From Candidatus Bealeia paramacronuclearis (GTDB lineage: Bacteria; Pseudomonadota; Alphaproteobacteria; UBA9655): DNA of 64,000 bases. A program made the translations under genes and the position numbers. Below, piece by piece: positions 41,854 to 51,544 of this stretch (position 1 is the first letter of the stretch; every line of letters begins with the position of its first letter). The DNA is taken from contig NZ_JAVHWZ010000005.1 in NCBI RefSeq assembly GCF_035607555.1, positions 1 to 64,000 on the forward strand, read 5' to 3'. Below the pieces are notes generated by a model. That model saw only the letters and a program-made list of their open reading frames with translations. It was not told the DNA's origin and made no database searches.

Positions 41854-44027
41854 TTAGCGTTTGTCCTCTGAGTTGTGATCCGCTCTCGTGCGGGCACTGA
41901 CAACACTTGTGTCTTTGAGCGTTTTGGCAAGTCGATTCAGACGATGATGAATGATGCCTTCTTTGGCAACGGGCGTCATGAGGATGGTTGCAAAGTCTGG
42001 ATTCTGCAATGCTTTCTGGAGGACTTCCTCACGAATATTCCTCTTGTTCTCGCCCAGATGTGCGGTCATGAGATCAACGACTTTTCCGCCTAAGGGCAGC
42101 TTGCGAAAGGCCTTTTTAAAAAGAGCTACAGGCAGCATCTGATAGGCTTCAAAGGTGGGGAGAGTTCTGGCTTTTGTGGTGATCTCGTCGGTCAGTCGTT
42201 TGGCATTCTCGAGCGTGTCGATCTTGTTGCGCAACTGAGGGTAGAGCGTGAAAATGCCTGGGTGATCCTTGCGGTATTTGAGAAGACGTCGTGTGCTGAC
42301 CTCACCGGTTTCACTATCGAGAATGGTCTCCAACAGATCTCCGTGGATGTAGCGTTCCAGCTGTCGTCGGATCTTGGCCTTGGGATTGTGTTTGAAGATC
42401 TCCATGAGATCCTGTGCCGTTTGTTCGGATTTGAGGGATGACGTAATCACCTTTTCTGGCAATTCTGCATCAGCGAGTTTGTAGCGACCTGTCCGCGGAT
42501 CCTTGGCAACCAGTGCTCCAAAAATAGGATGATTCCGAATGGCGTTGAGCGGTTGTGATAATTTGGCGTAAGTCTCACGGTAATGGCGTCCAACAGGCAC
42601 CGATTCGAGATCCTGTGTGAGAGCGCGCTTGACGTCTTGGAGCTCTCTGGCTTTGGCAAGAGATCCTGAGCTTGCGGCGGTCTCGATCTCATCGCCGAGC
42701 CATTGCAGTGTTTTGTCGATTTCAAGAGGAGAAGGATTGCGATTGCGGTGAGGGAGTGAGTGTTGCGCTGCAATCTCGGGATTCCCGCCGGAGCTCAGAA
42801 ACGCATCCCAGAACTCTCTTTCCTGTCTGTTTTGAGGGGGCAGGCCATTGGTATTGGAGACCAGTTCTTTTTTGACTTTTGCCAGTGAAGCGCGGGTCGA
42901 TCCCTTGGCGGAGGCGAGTTTGTGATCAAGGACTGATTGGGCGTTTTCAGGTGCAATACGTGTTGTTGAGGTTTCAAGATCGCGATAGAGAGGGGCGGTG
43001 GCTTTCGTGCGACGCTGCTTGTGCTGATCGATGGTGCCTGTCAGATACTGCCTGTCAGATACTGCCTCAGCGCAGAACCTGTCTCGCTGGCATTGGAGGT
43101 TGCGTCTTGCAAGGGTTGGAGTGCGCGCGGCACAGAAATCTCTTGTGCACGGGAACGCATGACATCTGGAGATGAGATCTCTCCGCCCAAAAGCTCTTGT
43201 CTTAAAAGCGATCCGATGTCCTGTTCTGCACTCTTTTTGTCAACAACCTCTCGAAATGCAGGTGAGACTGCCCATTGTGCGCCTTTCCCGACGTTTCTTG
43301 CAGAGCCTGTGAGTGCTCTTTTGGCCAGTGGCGCTCCGTAGGCCGCTGTCAGATCAGCCACAAGTGGTGAGACGTCCTGCGTTTGAAGCCCTCCAGAAAC
43401 TGTCCCAAGACCCGCATCGCGCAAGGCTTCCTTTCCAGCCGTCTTCAGCACTTGAGGCAGGATCTTGGTTGCGGCTTTTGTGGCTGTGGCAGCTGGACCC
43501 ATCATGGGAAGCGGTGTCGCAAGGCCAGACCCCACCCAGTTACCGGCAGTTCTTGCGGTATAGGCCAGTGGGGAGAGCGATGCTCTGGCATGTTCCCGCT
43601 CTTCCATCAGTTGCTGCTGGGCGGCATCCAGCACGCTCTGATGAGACGCAAAATCATCTCGGCCTGTCATGCGATCGGAAGAATGCAAGATCATGCTCGC
43701 ATCAGGATCCGACTTCGCAAAAGCAAGTCCCATCTCCTTGATTCCTTCACCAACACCGCTGCCAAAGGCTTTGACGGTATCCCAAAGATCCGTTTGAGGC
43801 TTTTGACGACTTGCGATTCTGGCCTCAAGCTCTGCTTTCCGCCGGAGCAACGCTTGCTTGTCTGAGGATGCGACTGGCGTGGATGTTGACGTTTGAGATG
43901 ATGTCCCAGAAATTGGCGCAGCAGAAGACGGAGAGGATGTTGATCTTGTCCGAATCCGCGCCTCGAGTGCGGCCTTGCGTTTGAGCAACGCCTCTTTTGA
44001 GGCTTTCATTGGTTGAGGTGTGGTCAT
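41854..44027 (-). pseudogene. large virion (ejection-type) protein gene, frameshifted by a 14-bp tandem duplication
   Basis: The ATG at 44027, with GGAG upstream, opens 328 codons ending in QYLTGSI-stop at 43041. Removing one 14-bp unit of the duplication at 43035-43062 lets the frame continue as QYLTGTIDQHKQRRTK... to a TAA at 41854, giving ~719 residues. The N-terminus is helical with two KALL.RKAALEARI-type repeats. A Gly/Ala/Thr-rich middle (GAPLAKRALTGSARNVGKG) follows, and the C-terminal half is helical and charged. Position after the tail genes suggests an internal virion or DNA-ejection protein. No named family recognised. Confidence 0.75.
43035..43067. repeat. 14-bp tandem duplication
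   Basis: TGCCTGTCAGATAC occurs twice head to tail (43035-43048, 43049-43062), followed by a partial third unit TGCCT. 14 is not a multiple of 3, so the overlapping gene changes frame and stops. Confidence 0.9.
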
Positions 44028-44033
44028 GAGGTG

Positions 44034-45236
44034 TTACTCCATTTGTGCCAATTGCGCATTGATGGCATCAAGTTCGGCCTGATCAGGATCGATGTCAAAA
44101 CCAGCGTCTTCTGACTCTTGGTTGGATCTATGAGACGTGTCCGGGCCTGCCATCTCCTCGAGATCCCAGGGCGACAAGGCACGTCCCGTCTGAAGAGCCA
44201 GCGTTGCCGCCCGTTCGTATTTTAAAACCTCACGCTCAATATCCCTGAGCTTGAGATCAAACGAATCTGCACGCTGATTGAGGTCTGGAAGAATTTCTTT
44301 GTCATCAAAATGTTTGCGCAGACCGTCTGAAAGAACGCCTCCTTTAAGTTTTCTTTCCATCTCCACTTTGAATCTGCCAATTTTACCTTGAAGAGCCTCG
44401 CGTTTGGCGGTTTGTTTTTTCAATTGTGGATTCCCTGTTATCGTTCCCATCAAATCGCCGGCCTTGTTCGCCACTTCTCCAAGCCAGTAAGGAGCCTGAG
44501 GATCAATGAAATCATCTTTTGAGAGTTCTCTGAAGTCATTCCAGCTGGATCTTATCGATTTGAGTTCACTCAAGACATGTCCGAAGTTCTTGCGATCCCG
44601 CACATATTGGGAATGTTCCTGTTTGGTTGCAATCGCCGGCAGTGTGTCAAGGCCGGGCATCTGAGCCAGAAGTTCTGGACTGACTGAACCACTGCCATAG
44701 GACATTCCCTTGGCCATTCGTCTCCAGTTGGCCTCTTGCGCCAGATTGTGCCTGTGTTTTTCCTCTTGCTCGTCTCTCCACTTGTTTTGCTGCGCTTCCA
44801 TCTCAAGGATTTTGCGGTTATATTCCCGGAGTGCCGCGTGGTCTTCCATGAACGCCTTGAGATCCTCCATGTTTTGATTGCGCTTTTTGTCGAGGTGTCC
44901 TGTATAGGAAGACATGGCCTCAGGAATATTTTGAGAAAGCGCGCCCAGCGTGCCCCGGATTCCGGAGCCATAACCTGTCTTCGACATTCCTGAAAAAAGA
45001 CGCATCAGTCCCATGCCCATGCTCTGTCGCTGATCGTCTTCTGATATGCTTGTGAGGTCTCTGACGGAGCGCATGCCTTCCCTTGCACCATCATAAAGAC
45101 TGCCCACGCCGCCAAACCCTTGAACATCTCTTGCAGGCTGTGAGGGAATATTCCCGAGCGCGCCCACGCCTTGAAGGTGGTCACCACCCTGAAGTCCACC
45201 ACCTTGCAGCAGCATCAGCATCTGGGGCGTCATCAT
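44034..45236 (-). CDS. virion-associated protein (400 aa), probable ejection or internal protein
   Basis: The ATG overlaps the stop of the upstream gene (ATGA) with GGGAGG before it. The N-terminus is Gly/Gln-rich (LLQGGGLQGGDHLQGVGALG). The middle is a long charged coiled coil (HLDKKRNQNMEDLKAFMEDH). The C-terminus is helical and acidic. Similar low-complexity plus coiled-coil proteins follow the tail genes in many podoviruses. No specific family is assigned. Confidence 0.6.
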   Translation of the reverse strand: MMTPQMLMLLQGGGLQGGDHLQGVGALGNIPSQPARDVQGFGGVGSLYDGAREGMRSVRDLTSISEDDQRQSMGMGLMRLFSGMSKTGYGSGIRGTLGALSQNIPEAMSSYTGHLDKKRNQNMEDLKAFMEDHAALREYNRKILEMEAQQNKWRDEQEEKHRHNLAQEANWRRMAKGMSYGSGSVSPELLAQMPGLDTLPAIATKQEHSQYVRDRKNFGHVLSELKSIRSSWNDFRELSKDDFIDPQAPYWLGEVANKAGDLMGTITGNPQLKKQTAKREALQGKIGRFKVEMERKLKGGVLSDGLRKHFDDKEILPDLNQRADSFDLKLRDIEREVLKYERAATLALQTGRALSPWDLEEMAGPDTSHRSNQESEDAGFDIDPDQAELDAINAQLAQME

Positions 45237-46159
45237 GAGAGCCTCCCGAGTGCACTGACGCCTCTCATGTGTCGGGATCCCTGACGCTTCTTTTTGCGCT
45301 TGATGAGACCGCCGCTTTTAAAGCCACCAGCCAGCTTGGCGCCATAGAGCGTTCCGGCTAAAGATCCCAGTTGTCCGAGAGTGTTGAGCTGTGGTGGTTG
45401 CGGAGATTGAGTGTAAGACGCTGTGTTTTGAGGTGCTGGGAATCCATGGACTAACGCGCCGTGCTGATTGAGCTGTTCACGCGGATAATTGAGTTTGCGC
45501 AGGTAATCGTTATAAGCCATGTCTTTTCCTTGTTGATTTAAGGCTTGCTGCTGGAGTCCCTGTTGTCCCAGAGTGGCCACATCGGTCAGATGTCCCGCAT
45601 GGTGCATGCGTCCCAGTTGTGAGAAACCGGATCCTGTATGCAGCATTCGTTCCTGATCACGGGCAAAGTTCTGACCGGCTTGATCATAGCCGCGATAGAG
45701 GATCTCGTTTTGCTGGTGGGCCATTTGTTTTTGAAGATCAAGACCCATTTGATTGGCCAAGGCGTGATGGCGCCCAGAGCCCATCTGACCTTTTGAGACG
45801 AACTGCGACTCAATTGCGGGCAGCATGTTGTCTTTAAAATGTTTGAGTCCCGACTCTGTCGCTTGATCGGCTACAAGACGCGTATAGGGATTCATGTAAC
45901 TGGCCGCCTGCGTTGGAAACCGCTGTTGCGAGGTGTCATACGCAGATTGAGAGCGTGTCAGCCATGGCTTGTAAGTTCCCGTTTCTCGACCCATTTGAAA
46001 GGCACTTTGAGAATCAGGATGCCAGTCCTCAAGTCGTGATCCCGAATAGGGTGTATAAGCGGCGAGAGCTTCTTGTTCTGAGAGTTCTCCGAGCTTTTTG
46101 TAAAGCGACTCCAGCCAAGGAGGGAGTGTTTGGTTTTGTAATTGAATTCCAATGGGCAT
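45233..46159 (-). CDS. virion protein (308 aa) of the podovirus tail/ejection group
   Basis: Gln-rich helical protein: LPPWLESLYKKLGELSEQEALAAYTPYSG, then NPYTRLVADQATESGLKHFKDNMLPAIES and GSGRHHALANQMGLDLQKQM. The basic C-terminal tail is GGLIKRKKKRQG. The pattern of a short N-terminal amphipathic part with a central helix containing ...IES.F...GQMGSGRH is common in phage proteins next to tail genes. It is coupled at both ends (ATG at 46159 touches the preceding stop; its stop overlaps the next ATG). Confidence 0.6.
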   Translation of the reverse strand: MPIGIQLQNQTLPPWLESLYKKLGELSEQEALAAYTPYSGSRLEDWHPDSQSAFQMGRETGTYKPWLTRSQSAYDTSQQRFPTQAASYMNPYTRLVADQATESGLKHFKDNMLPAIESQFVSKGQMGSGRHHALANQMGLDLQKQMAHQQNEILYRGYDQAGQNFARDQERMLHTGSGFSQLGRMHHAGHLTDVATLGQQGLQQQALNQQGKDMAYNDYLRKLNYPREQLNQHGALVHGFPAPQNTASYTQSPQPPQLNTLGQLGSLAGTLYGAKLAGGFKSGGLIKRKKKRQGSRHMRGVSALGRLS

Positions 46160-47583
46160 TAGATTCTCCTTTGAAAGTAGTGACCGAGTGAGAGCGCTTG
46201 CGGCGGATGCGACTTCCGGTTTTTGTGCGCACGCACGTTTTCGATAAAGGCGTTGAAGTGACGCGCGCCTGCCATCGAGTTACCATCTCCAATGTCGCTG
46301 ACAACATCAGCAGGAATGACATACTCGCCTTCGGAAAGAAGAGCGGGGACATCGTCTTCTTGACCGTCGCTGTCGCCCATCAGATATCCGCCATCGGCAT
46401 AACGCGAGATGTAACCACCGTGTGCCAATTGCCAAGGACTGTCGTCTTCAAAGGCTTCTTCTTCTGGGTCAAACCCAGGTCGATAAGTGGGAGAGAATGG
46501 CTTATATTTACGCTTGAGCGGCGTGAGATTGGCCGTTGGGAACTGATCAGGTCGCCATTGGGGCGCAGAAGAAGCTGCAACGGCTTCCGCAAGACTTTGA
46601 GGGCCTTGAGGCTTTTCACGACGGCCCAATGTGCCAACAACAGCCGTGCCCAAGAGTGCTGTGCCGAGGGGATCGCGACCCAGCATGGTTTTGACGCCGC
46701 CGAGAAGACTCCCAACACCGCCCATAAGAGAAGAACTTCCACCAGTTGGCGACAGACCCATCTTCTTGAGATAAATGGCATTTTGGATCTGATCCTGCGG
46801 GGAACTGCTGCCTTGAGTGAGTGTTTCCAGATCAGGATTCCACGCCGGAGATGCCGTTGCGGATGGCGCTGTGCCACGATTGGCCACTTGTGCACCTGTA
46901 GCTCCACCGAGCAAAGCGGAGACACCTTGCTTGAGCACATTAACGCTTTGCCCAAATCCCTGTCCCATGCCAGAGACCACACCGCCCAGTCCTTGGCCAG
47001 CGACGAGAGCTTTTCCGCCTTCAACAAGCGCCGGTCCTCCAAAAAATCCACCGATGCCGCCCACAACAGGACCCACCTTGCGGTTTTGAGGTCCCAGTGA
47101 TCCACCGAGGGAGCCACCTATGGCGCCGCCTACGGGGCCGCCGATCAGAGTTCCTCCAATTGAACCGACAACGGGCCCTATGACTTTTTTGACGGGTGCT
47201 GGCACCCATTTAAAGGCTTTCTTGAGACGTTTTTTCCACCCATATTCTGGAAGACCGGTCATGGGATTGCGCGAGCCCCGACCGCCTAAAGCCTTCAGGA
47301 GTGCGGCCTCTTGCGGATTGATATGCGCGAGAATCGTGTCGCCATCTCGACCTGCCGATCGCAAGAGACTGCCGACACCTTCAAGGACGTATCGCGGGAC
47401 GTAGCCACCTTTGGCGTACGTTTGGGGACTCCAGGCGTTTTCGTCATCTTCCCGCATGGGGATGGAGTCTTGAGAGCCATCGTCCCAGCTCATGTCGTCG
47501 CCTTCAATGGACGGGAGATAGGTTGGCGCTATTGGATTCAGCGGATGCGGCGTGTCATAAAAATAAGGATTCCATTGTGTCAT
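46159..47583 (-). CDS. glycine-rich virion protein (474 aa), likely membrane-active ejection protein
   Basis: A polar N-terminus is followed by two KGGY.PRYV/GGYISRYADGGY motifs. The central ~150 residues are very Gly/Val/Ile-rich (GPVVGSIGGTLIGGPVGGAIGG), typical of membrane-inserting segments. The conserved C-terminal block is DDVPALLSEGEYVIPADVVSDIGDGN. That last block recurs in podophage proteins encoded near internal virion proteins. Likely helps form the DNA channel across the envelope. The role is inferred. Confidence 0.65.
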   Translation of the reverse strand: MTQWNPYFYDTPHPLNPIAPTYLPSIEGDDMSWDDGSQDSIPMREDDENAWSPQTYAKGGYVPRYVLEGVGSLLRSAGRDGDTILAHINPQEAALLKALGGRGSRNPMTGLPEYGWKKRLKKAFKWVPAPVKKVIGPVVGSIGGTLIGGPVGGAIGGSLGGSLGPQNRKVGPVVGGIGGFFGGPALVEGGKALVAGQGLGGVVSGMGQGFGQSVNVLKQGVSALLGGATGAQVANRGTAPSATASPAWNPDLETLTQGSSSPQDQIQNAIYLKKMGLSPTGGSSSLMGGVGSLLGGVKTMLGRDPLGTALLGTAVVGTLGRREKPQGPQSLAEAVAASSAPQWRPDQFPTANLTPLKRKYKPFSPTYRPGFDPEEEAFEDDSPWQLAHGGYISRYADGGYLMGDSDGQEDDVPALLSEGEYVIPADVVSDIGDGNSMAGARHFNAFIENVRAHKNRKSHPPQALSLGHYFQRRI

Positions 47584-47595
47584 TACGTTATTCCT

Positions 47596-47853
47596 TTACA
47601 AGTTCGAGTTATTGGCAAGGCTCATTTCACAAGCATTGACCCAAAGATCGCGCGTTTCAAATCCGAGAGGCGACGGACATCCGGCTTTCTCGAAAGACAG
47701 TTCCTGCACCAGCTGTGCGCCCCAAGACCTCCAGTCCTCTTCCGACAACAGCTGCGGGATATCGTCATGGGGAAAGGCCGTGACCATAAGAGCGGCCCAG
47801 CGCTCCAGCGTCATGCCATTGGAAAGGAGATTTTGAGAGGCTGCGAGTGTCAT
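47596..47853 (-). CDS. small hypothetical phage protein (85 aa)
   Basis: The ATG at 47853 overlaps the stop of the tail gene upstream (ATGA). The sequence is helical (TLERWAALMVTAFPHDDIPQLL; WRSWGAQLVQELS). Conserved position suggests a small tail or chaperone protein. Not recognised. Confidence 0.55.
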   Translation of the reverse strand: MTLAASQNLLSNGMTLERWAALMVTAFPHDDIPQLLSEEDWRSWGAQLVQELSFEKAGCPSPLGFETRDLWVNACEMSLANNSNL

Positions 47854-49394
47854 CAGGCGCGTCCTTCTCCAAAGTCGAGTGTGAGCAAGATCTTTCCCAT
47901 CTCGTAAGTGTCATCCACATCTTCACAAGAGAACCTGAGACGCATCTCGCGACCTTGCGCGCGCAGATCCAGTTTGTCTGTTTGAGGTGCAATCACGGAG
48001 TGTTTGGACGTTTGTGTGAGGCCTTGTGCATAATCGCGCGATAAGATTTCGAGTTTTAAGGTGCCGGTCATCTTAAAATCTGGTTCAAGACGCGAGAGGA
48101 GAACCTGACGATCGAGACCCATCCATTGGCCATTGGGACCCACACCACACCAGCTGAGATCGCCGGTTGTAAAATGAGAGGGAATACCTTTTTGGTCGCC
48201 ATTATTCCAGAGCTGGCACCAACCATATTCGTGTTGCCAGAGCGGATACCCGCCACCTTCATTCACAGAAGACGCCCAGACAGGATGGGCAAACACCTGC
48301 TCAAAATACCCGCAACATCTGGGAATAACACAAGAATACCACGTCTTCTCTCTCAGGTTAAAAATGACGGCCTCCGTCACGTGGGTTTCGGATCCTCGCG
48401 GAAAGAACCACCAGATCTCACCATATTGCGGGACTTTGGTCGCCCAGACCTGCTGCCGGTGCGCCATGTTGACACCTTGCTCGTGAGTTGAGACATAAAA
48501 CCAGTCGAGATTTAAAGGATTGGGGATTTCTTGCACGACACCGTTGTACATCAAGAACCGATCGACACCTGTCCAGAAAAACAGACCGTCATACTCAATG
48601 ACGCTTTGACTGGAGAGAATGGAGCTTTCGCTCGTGACCGTATCAAACCGGAAGTTGGGTTTGCCGTCAGCATCGGGATGGAAAGTCACGCGCAAGAGAC
48701 TATCCAGACTCCAGAGGAGACCGGCCGGACTTGCGGTGCCACCTCGAGCGGGAAGACCTTTGACAATTTTCCGGTTCGTGACAACGGCAAAGTTTGCATC
48801 CGGAAACACCCGCGGATCCGTGGCGTCTGACCACTGCACAAGACCGCCATTGCCAAATACCATGAGATAAGGACCTAGAGTTACAATACCGCCTGCGGTG
48901 ACAATAGGTTTTCCGGAGACGGTGGTTAATGGCACCAGCGGCTCTTGTGAAAAGAGCTTGCCGATATAGACTGGCGTTTCTTGAGAGCTCGCAATGGACG
49001 AGAGGTTAGGAGGTCCTGAGGCGATCAGCCATTCGGTCCCATCGCTTTGTGTGAGAAGCGTTGCAAACTGCCAGAGTGTGTCTGCGCTTCTCACAAACTC
49101 ACGCGGTGTTCGGTCTTTCAGATCTGAGGTTTTGAGACCCGATCCGTTCATCGTAAAAGTCTGAATGCCGTGACTGTCACCCAAAACCACAAGAAAAGAC
49201 TCTTCTTGAGGAACGATCAGCAGTCCTGACGGCGGACGGGTGAGAGATACAATCTCTTGATATCCGCCCATCTTGCGGGGAAGCCCGCGCTGAAACCGGC
49301 ACCATTGACCGTCGGTATAATGGGAAGAGGCAAAGGTTGTGCCATCTTTCTTAATACCTGGAAGGCTGGTGAGAGGATAGATGCGACTGGCCAT
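47853..49394 (-). CDS. tail hub/nozzle protein, P22 gp10-like packaged-DNA stabilisation protein
   Basis: 513 residues, mostly beta-strand with repeated Trp/Gly blades. It begins YPLTSLPGIKKDGTTFASSHYTDGQWCRFQRGLPRKMGGY, a pattern well known in phage gp10-like proteins. Later blocks include GGIVTLGPYLMVFGNGGLVQWSD, NLREKTWYSC and FGEGRA at the end. gp10-type proteins plug the portal-adaptor channel after DNA packaging and carry the tail spike. Length is close to P22 gp10 (~470). Confidence 0.75.
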   Translation of the reverse strand: MASRIYPLTSLPGIKKDGTTFASSHYTDGQWCRFQRGLPRKMGGYQEIVSLTRPPSGLLIVPQEESFLVVLGDSHGIQTFTMNGSGLKTSDLKDRTPREFVRSADTLWQFATLLTQSDGTEWLIASGPPNLSSIASSQETPVYIGKLFSQEPLVPLTTVSGKPIVTAGGIVTLGPYLMVFGNGGLVQWSDATDPRVFPDANFAVVTNRKIVKGLPARGGTASPAGLLWSLDSLLRVTFHPDADGKPNFRFDTVTSESSILSSQSVIEYDGLFFWTGVDRFLMYNGVVQEIPNPLNLDWFYVSTHEQGVNMAHRQQVWATKVPQYGEIWWFFPRGSETHVTEAVIFNLREKTWYSCVIPRCCGYFEQVFAHPVWASSVNEGGGYPLWQHEYGWCQLWNNGDQKGIPSHFTTGDLSWCGVGPNGQWMGLDRQVLLSRLEPDFKMTGTLKLEILSRDYAQGLTQTSKHSVIAPQTDKLDLRAQGREMRLRFSCEDVDDTYEMGKILLTLDFGEGRA

Positions 49395-49397
49395 GAT

Positions 49398-50045
49398 TTA
49401 GTCCGCCTGATTGTCGGCCGCTCTGTCGACTTGTCGTGCGGCATCTTCTTGATTGAGACTGGCGATGCCACGCGCGTACGCACTTTCCCAAACGGGAATC
49501 CGCTGATCCGTCATGACAAAGGGAGTGGCTTCGAGGAGAATCGCATAGAGCAAAACGTCGGGCGCAAAGTCAGTGAGCCAGTTGGTTTGTTGAGTGTCTG
49601 AAAGCGGAACCGGGAGCTCCATATAGGCATATTCAAACTTGTAAGGCTGATCGGGCGCGGGACTTAAGAGCAAGCTGGCGTAGTTATAATCTCCATAAAA
49701 CTGAGGTTGTGCGGGACCGCGGATGGCCGACGACCACATGCGCAAGAGTTCATAATTGCGAAACTCAAGCTGACGGTACCGATCCTGCTCGTCCCAGATG
49801 CCAAAGGAAAGACTGCGTCTCCACCGTGCAGGCTTGTTGAAGACGGCCTGATTTGGCTCAAGTGTTCCACTAATGTAAGTCTCAAGACCAATGGTATGCG
49901 CTTCTCGACAGATGCGTTGCTCGGCCTGATTGATGAAGTTGGGCAATTGATCAAAGACTTGCTCATTCTGGGTGCTGAGATAGGTCATGATCTGGCCAGG
50001 TGCCTCCCGTGTACCGACCAGTGTGTGCCAGGTCATCGTGCTCAT
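49398..50045 (-). CDS. head-tail adaptor protein (215 aa)
   Basis: Helical N-terminus (YLSTQNEQVFDQLPNFINQAEQRICREAHTIG) followed by a beta part with RRSLSFGIWDEQDRYRQLEFRNYELLRMW and LLSPAPDQPYKFEYAYMELPVPLSD. This matches the adaptor pattern of phages such as SU10: FI..AE.RI...., then PP.Y.....D......L.PAPD..Y...Y. It connects the portal to the tail nozzle. It is in line with the gp10-like gene, four bases apart. Confidence 0.7.
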   Translation of the reverse strand: MSTMTWHTLVGTREAPGQIMTYLSTQNEQVFDQLPNFINQAEQRICREAHTIGLETYISGTLEPNQAVFNKPARWRRSLSFGIWDEQDRYRQLEFRNYELLRMWSSAIRGPAQPQFYGDYNYASLLLSPAPDQPYKFEYAYMELPVPLSDTQQTNWLTDFAPDVLLYAILLEATPFVMTDQRIPVWESAYARGIASLNQEDAARQVDRAADNQAD

Positions 50046-50353
50046 GCTTTGACCTCAGCCGAGGTGACGGCAAACCATTTACCGGAGGCGTAGACTTCAA
50101 GTGTGTTTGTATCTGTATTGAGACCGACCGATCCTGGAAGAGGATTTTGCGGTCTGGTTTTTGTTGTCCACTGCGGCAGCGTCGTTTGGGCATTGAGTGA
50201 CACCACGGTTTGCGAGAGAGCCAGCGGTGAAGAATGTCCTTTGCCGTCCTCAACACCGCTCGGATCCGTCTCAGGCAGACCTTGTCCCTTGTTAGTGACG
50301 GTCAGAAGATCGCCGTAAGTGTCAGCTGGCGTTTTGCCGGTTAAGTTTGTCAT
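50042..50353 (-). CDS. small structural phage protein (103 aa)
   Basis: Start at ATG 50353, preceded by GGAG. It begins MTNLTGKTPADTYGDLLTV and ends NTLEVYASGKWFAVTSAEV. Similar GNGKPLPGSVGL....LEVY..GKW phrases occur in phage decoration or fibre-associated proteins, and a related phrase is seen in the 208-aa gene at 52830 (VVFSQGRWKAV). Function unknown. It overlaps the next gene by four bases. Confidence 0.5.
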   Translation of the reverse strand: MTNLTGKTPADTYGDLLTVTNKGQGLPETDPSGVEDGKGHSSPLALSQTVVSLNAQTTLPQWTTKTRPQNPLPGSVGLNTDTNTLEVYASGKWFAVTSAEVKA

Positions 50354-50369
50354 GTCTGAGTCTCCAACG

Positions 50370-50825
50370 TTAAGCGCCAAAGTAAGTGTTGCGTAAGGCT
50401 ATCTCACGCGTGCTGTTGGGCAGAGCCTCTACGGCCTCTTGGGCACGACCCCAGCCTGTGACTGTGGCGTGAATTTCGGGTGAAGGTTTGGGATGTCCGA
50501 GAGGATCTTCTTCCCAAGGAAATCCCTGAAACTCCCAATTCCCTAGCCATTGTCGCTCCCAAGGAATGGGTGCCACCACGGGAGGTCTTGGAAAGGCGAC
50601 TGGAATCGGATCAGGACCCAGCTCTGGGGATTGGCCTTGGGGATTGGGGATATCGAGAAACGGTTTTCCGACCCAAAGACCTGTCCACACGAGAGAATTG
50701 CCCGCCCAGCGCATTTGTTTTTTGAGATCCTTGCGATTAAAGAGAAAGCCTGAGCGATCACAAATGCCCATGGCTTCCGGCTTGAGAGGATTGACACGGG
50801 CATAACGCCCCGTGGGCTTTACCAT
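50370..50825 (-). CDS. hypothetical phage protein (151 aa), Pro/Trp-rich
   Basis: RYARVNPLKPEAMGICDRSGFLFNRKDLKKQMRWAG, then NSLVWTGLWVGKPFLDIPNPQ, followed by many prolines. The C-terminus ...NSTREIALRNTYFGA is conserved in podophage proteins placed beside the adaptor. Known only as a structural-module protein. It overlaps the upstream gene by seven bases. Confidence 0.6.
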   Translation of the reverse strand: MVKPTGRYARVNPLKPEAMGICDRSGFLFNRKDLKKQMRWAGNSLVWTGLWVGKPFLDIPNPQGQSPELGPDPIPVAFPRPPVVAPIPWERQWLGNWEFQGFPWEEDPLGHPKPSPEIHATVTGWGRAQEAVEALPNSTREIALRNTYFGA

Positions 50826-51487
50826 GTCATGCCCTCCTGCCAGGTGACGCCCAGTCGCAAGGGAACGTCTTCTGTATCTTCTTCAAGCGCTTTTTGCAGT
50901 GTTTTCTCGTAAATGGCTTCCAGCTCACCGATGCGATAGGGCGCGACTTTTGAGGCGAGATAAAAAGCGAGTCCTGCCATGGCTGGCTCCCAGAAACGAG
51001 AGGGCAGCGGAATGCTCTCGTCCAGTCTCTCCACCCTGTCCATCATTATCGATGTGCTGAGAATCAGCTTGTGCTCCGCGATGGGTGCCGGCCAGACATA
51101 GACTTTGGGTTTGATGAGTCTGTCCAAGTAATAACAGGTGGGCAGTCCCCGCTGCCGTTTGTTGGGCAGGCTCATCCATTCCTGTCGTGACAAAGGACTC
51201 ATGACGGTGTCTTCCTCGATCCCGATCGTCAGCTCTCGCCGTAATAACGCTTCCAAGACATTGCACGTATTGGGATCGAGAGAATATTCGACTTGAAGAG
51301 GAAAGAGCGGTAACTCTTGCTCGCGCACCGTCCAGAGATTGAGTCCTCGGTTCATCCAAGACGTCAACATGACGTTCAAGCTCCGAATGGCGGATTTGAC
51401 TTGTTGGGCTGTGATAAGCTCTGGCAAAATCCCGAGGCGCTCATACGCTTCTTCGATAATAGCCATAACGGGAATGGTTTGTTCCAT
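50819..51487 (-). CDS. head-tail connector, P22 gp4-like
   Basis: 222 residues: MAIIEEAYERLGILPELITAQQVKSAIRSLNVMLTSWMNRGLNLWTVRE, then a beta part with SLPNKRQRGLPTCYYLDR and PKVYVWPAP, and helices at the end. The order (helices, RGLNLW, P.Q.YS.., Y..D.......YVWP.P) is that of phage tail-accessory factors like gp4 of P22, which bind below the portal after packaging. Confidence 0.75.
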   Translation of the reverse strand: MEQTIPVMAIIEEAYERLGILPELITAQQVKSAIRSLNVMLTSWMNRGLNLWTVREQELPLFPLQVEYSLDPNTCNVLEALLRRELTIGIEEDTVMSPLSRQEWMSLPNKRQRGLPTCYYLDRLIKPKVYVWPAPIAEHKLILSTSIMMDRVERLDESIPLPSRFWEPAMAGLAFYLASKVAPYRIGELEAIYEKTLQKALEEDTEDVPLRLGVTWQEGMTW

Positions 51488-51544
51488 GGGACGCTCTCCT
51501 TGACTGATCTCACTTCAACTTTAACTCTATTCTTCCATCCAGCT

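Noticed and set aside
46198-47100. Plus-strand 300-codon frame opposite the glycine-rich virion gene
   Set aside because: It is antisense to a gene in a tightly coupled operon. Its composition is that of a complementary-strand shadow.
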